From NCBI GenBank assembly GCA_013152615.1, contig JAADGA010000238.1, positions 1 through 5,610 on the forward strand: a DNA stretch of 5,610 bases, written 5' to 3'. Position 1 is the stretch's first letter; every line of letters begins with the position of its first letter. This stretch comes from Alphaproteobacteria bacterium (lineage in GTDB: Bacteria; Pseudomonadota; Alphaproteobacteria; Sphingomonadales; Emcibacteraceae). Both the position numbers and the translations under genes were made by a program. The notes beneath the pieces were generated by a model. The model saw nothing but the letters and a program-made list of their open reading frames with translations, was not told where the DNA came from and ran no database searches. Shown piece after piece: positions 5,186 to 5,610 of the stretch.

Positions 5186-5610
5186 TGAACTATCCACCAC
5201 AACGCATATTGATTACCAATGATGACGGCTATAATGCCGTCGGGCTGAAGGTGCTGGAGGCCATTGCGCGCTCACTGAGCAATGATGTCTGGATTGTCGC
5301 CCCGGAGGCGGAGCAGAGCGGCAAGGGTCATGCGCTTACCCTGAGTGAGCCGTTGCGCTTTCGCCAGATTGACGAAAAATATTTTGCGGTAAAAGGCACG
5401 CCGACAGATTGTGTGATGATGGCGCTGCAGCGGATTATGCCCGCCGATCAGAAACCGTCATTATTGCTTTCCGGGGTCAATAACGGCAGTAATCTGGCGG
5501 AGGACACGACCTATTCCGGGACAATTTCGGCGGCGATGGAGGGGACCCTTTGTGCCATACCCTCTGTTGCCTTCAGTCAGGAAACTGCCCGGGGTCATTC
5601 CGGTGACCGG
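5185..5610 (+). CDS. surE: 5'/3'-nucleotidase SurE, truncated by the window edge
   Basis: SurE is a divalent-metal-dependent phosphatase acting on nucleoside monophosphates (and on short polyphosphate in some species), linked to stationary-phase survival and usually adjacent to pcm. The first 142 residues of a protein normally near 250 are visible, with the frame still open at the edge. Family motifs are present: ILITNDDG near the N-terminus (metal-binding D13-D14 and N12), [16 protein letters not shown] with the conserved Ser, the [11 protein letters not shown] block, and [19 protein letters not shown] followed by ISAAMEG. The metal-ligand Asn is in the SGVNNG motif. It overlaps the serS stop and has GGAGG upstream, so it is probably cotranscribed and translationally coupled. 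The missing C-terminal part is simply outside the window. Confidence 0.96.
   Translation, partial: MNYPPQRILITNDDGYNAVGLKVLEAIARSLSNDVWIVAPEAEQSGKGHALTLSEPLRFRQIDEKYFAVKGTPTDCVMMALQRIMPADQKPSLLLSGVNNGSNLAEDTTYSGTISAAMEGTLCAIPSVAFSQETARGHSGDR

Overview
This window looks like an ordinary, densely packed stretch of an alphaproteobacterial chromosome. All eight recognisable genes lie on the + strand. The gene order scpA-scpB-tatA-tatB-tatC-serS-surE and the style of the proteins (TatA with FGRGKI, TatB with GPKDLP, the bacterial-type SerRS) are typical of Alphaproteobacteria. I cannot place it to order or genus from sequence alone.

Layout. Bases 1-87 hold no gene I can identify, only perhaps the last codons of a preceding gene. 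Next come an M50-type site-2 protease homologue (88-759), scpA (777-1586) and scpB (1596-2201), spaced 17 and 9 bases apart and therefore probably one transcript. A 137-base AT-rich gap follows, the only real regulatory space in the window. It carries a perfect FNR/FixK-type palindrome (TTGAT-N4-ATCAA) and a perfect TATAAT -10 box at class-II activation spacing, then a strong ribosome binding site in front of tatA. tatA (2339-2569), tatB (2590-3078), tatC (3103-3924), serS (3917-5185) and the 5' part of surE (5185 to the window edge) follow with short gaps or overlaps, as an operon.

How the genes work together. ScpA and ScpB are the kleisin and kite subunits of the SMC chromosome-organising complex. 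TatA, TatB and TatC form the complete twin-arginine translocase, which exports folded, often cofactor-bearing proteins. SerS charges tRNA-Ser, and SurE is a nucleotide/phosphate-ester phosphatase of the stationary-phase surE-pcm group. An oxygen-responsive promoter before the tat genes makes sense, because many respiratory metalloenzymes are Tat substrates, although it would also put serS under that promoter.

The most unusual feature is the C-terminal end of tatB. It contains two successive in-frame tandem repeats (7-residue and 5-residue units). The second array ends in a 4-base tandem duplication (CCAG CCAG) that shifts the frame. Without it, TatB would read on for a further hydrophilic tail and end in an ATGA overlap with the tatC start. 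I see no phage, transposon, CRISPR, RNA gene or evidence of a novel multi-gene system.
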